Shown here: piece after piece, positions 63,235 to 64,000 of the stretch
Position numbering within the stretch: position 1 is the first letter of the stretch
Layout: every line of letters begins with the position of its first letter
Source of the DNA: Arenibacter hampyeongensis
Lineage (GTDB): Bacteria; Bacteroidota; Bacteroidia; Flavobacteriales; Flavobacteriaceae
DNA length: 64,000 nt
Assembly (NCBI RefSeq): GCF_002909255.1
Contig: NZ_PIOB01000004.1
Span: 496,001 to 560,000, forward strand
Reading direction: 5' to 3'
The notes under the pieces: generated by a model
Database searches by the model: none
The model's input: only the letters and a program-made list of their open reading frames with translations
Told to the model about the DNA's origin: nothing
Translations under genes and position numbers: made by a program

Positions 63235-64000
63235 ATGAAAGCAGTAGCATATTTAAGAGTAAGTACAGAGGAACAATCTTTACAAAGACAATATGACGAT
63301 ATTGAAAAATTTGCATTAAGTAAGAACCTTGAATTGGTAAAAATATTTGAGGATAAAGTAAGTGGAACCAAAACCAATGCAGATGATCGTGAAGGATTTT
63401 CCGAGTTGGAACAATACCTTGCACTTAATGAAGATGTTAAGAATATTTTAGTACTAGAGGTTTCAAGACTTGGACGAAAAAACAATGATATCCAAAATGT
63501 AGTTGAGAGGTATAGTGAAAAAGGAATCTGCATTCATATAGCGGATTTAAATCTTTCTACACTCGAAATAAATGGACAGCGTTCCGCCCAAGCTGGAATA
63601 ATGATTTCAGTAATGGGTGCAATGGCCGCTAATGAAGCACGCCTATTGTCCGCTAGAATCAAATCAGGTAAAATGTCGAGAGCGAGGAATAACAAGGCAT
63701 TTGGCAATAAAATTATTGGTTGGGATAAGGCAGAAGATGGAACGCCAAAAATTAATAAAGGCGAAGCAAAAATTATTAAAAAAATATTTCAATTAACTGC
63801 AAGTGGATTGGGAATGCGAAGTGTTTCTGCTATGATTGAAAGTCAATTCAATCGCAAACTCCCCCCAGGTACATTAGGTGGCATTATTAGAAATTCTTTT
63901 CATAAAGGCCAGAGAAAATATAATGATTTAATCTTAGAGGTTGAACCCATTGTATCTGAAGAATTATGGCAAAAAGCCAATGACTCAATGGATAGTAGAA
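63235..64000 (+). CDS. Serine recombinase (integrase/resolvase), partial
   Basis: 255 codons from ATG 63235 to the window edge without a stop. The N-terminal resolvase domain has Tyr6, Arg8 and catalytic Ser10 ([11 protein letters not shown]), Arg52 and Arg78/Arg81 (EVSRLGR). From about 157 a Recombinase domain follows ([20 protein letters not shown], then [20 protein letters not shown]). This is a larger serine recombinase of a mobile element, most likely the integrase. Its start lies 60 bases from the comM remnant in inverse orientation. Confidence 0.92.
   Translation, partial: MKAVAYLRVSTEEQSLQRQYDDIEKFALSKNLELVKIFEDKVSGTKTNADDREGFSELEQYLALNEDVKNILVLEVSRLGRKNNDIQNVVERYSEKGICIHIADLNLSTLEINGQRSAQAGIMISVMGAMAANEARLLSARIKSGKMSRARNNKAFGNKIIGWDKAEDGTPKINKGEAKIIKKIFQLTASGLGMRSVSAMIESQFNRKLPPGTLGGIIRNSFHKGQRKYNDLILEVEPIVSEELWQKANDSMDSR

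Noticed and set aside
63176-63424. Long minus-strand frame continuing from the comM remnant
   Set aside because: Beyond 63175 it is antisense to the recombinase gene and its translation has no relation to ComM. Only the last 39 codons are real.

Overview
The window is about 64 kb of AT-rich chromosomal DNA from a member of the Bacteroidota, most likely a marine Flavobacteriaceae. The evidence is the gene families (class II IlvC beside a leuCD-leuA-leuB cluster, a GldL-like membrane protein, DUF2891, a CusA-TolC fusion, many lipoproteins with a short lipobox), the weak Shine-Dalgarno signals, and several copies of the Bacteroidetes -7 box TAnnTTTG at sensible distances from starts. No rRNA, tRNA or CRISPR array was seen.

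Left part (1-11 kb): the end of an unidentified gene, proline dehydrogenase, aroB, a small conserved acidic protein, a DinB-like protein, an Lrp/AsnC regulator, an M14 carboxypeptidase, an XRE regulator, a small lipoprotein, a TerC-type membrane protein and a secreted RHS-like protein. A minus-strand group of small stress-type proteins follows (DUF1801, VOC, SRPBCC). It contains a broken VOC gene with two lesions and, further left, a frameshifted gene remnant.

Middle (11-31 kb): a stand-alone LytTR response regulator; a heavy-metal efflux operon with a His-rich exported protein, a CusA pump fused to a TolC-like outer membrane factor, and a CusB lipoprotein; a four-gene operon for the whole trans-4-hydroxy-L-proline to 2-oxoglutarate pathway; a divergent M28 peptidase; and the leucine operon leuC-leuD-leuA-leuB. 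A minus-strand MFS exporter follows.

Middle-right (32-49 kb): a FIST-domain sensor translationally coupled to a hybrid histidine kinase; NADP-dependent glyceraldehyde-3-phosphate dehydrogenase; the isoleucine/valine operon ilvD-ilvB-ilvN-ilvC-ilvA, which with leuCDAB makes a near-complete branched-chain amino acid locus; and an operon for 5-oxoproline (pyroglutamate) use, with pxpABC, an Nramp-type transporter and a DUF2891 lipoprotein.

Right part (49-64 kb): accessory genes, several exported by lipoprotein or Tat-like signals: Gfo/Idh oxidoreductase, acetylesterase, OsmC, a class C beta-lactamase-like hydrolase, an SGNH-like protein, an agmatine/peptidylarginine deiminase lipoprotein divergent from an amidohydrolase lipoprotein, GNAT, DoxX, and a second M28 peptidase. 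The window ends in a mobile element: a serine recombinase gene lies directly against the last 39 codons of a comM/yifB gene, so the element appears to have integrated into comM.

A common theme is recovery of nitrogen and carbon from peptides and imino acids (proline, hydroxyproline, pyroglutamate, with M14/M28 peptidases) next to branched-chain amino acid synthesis.
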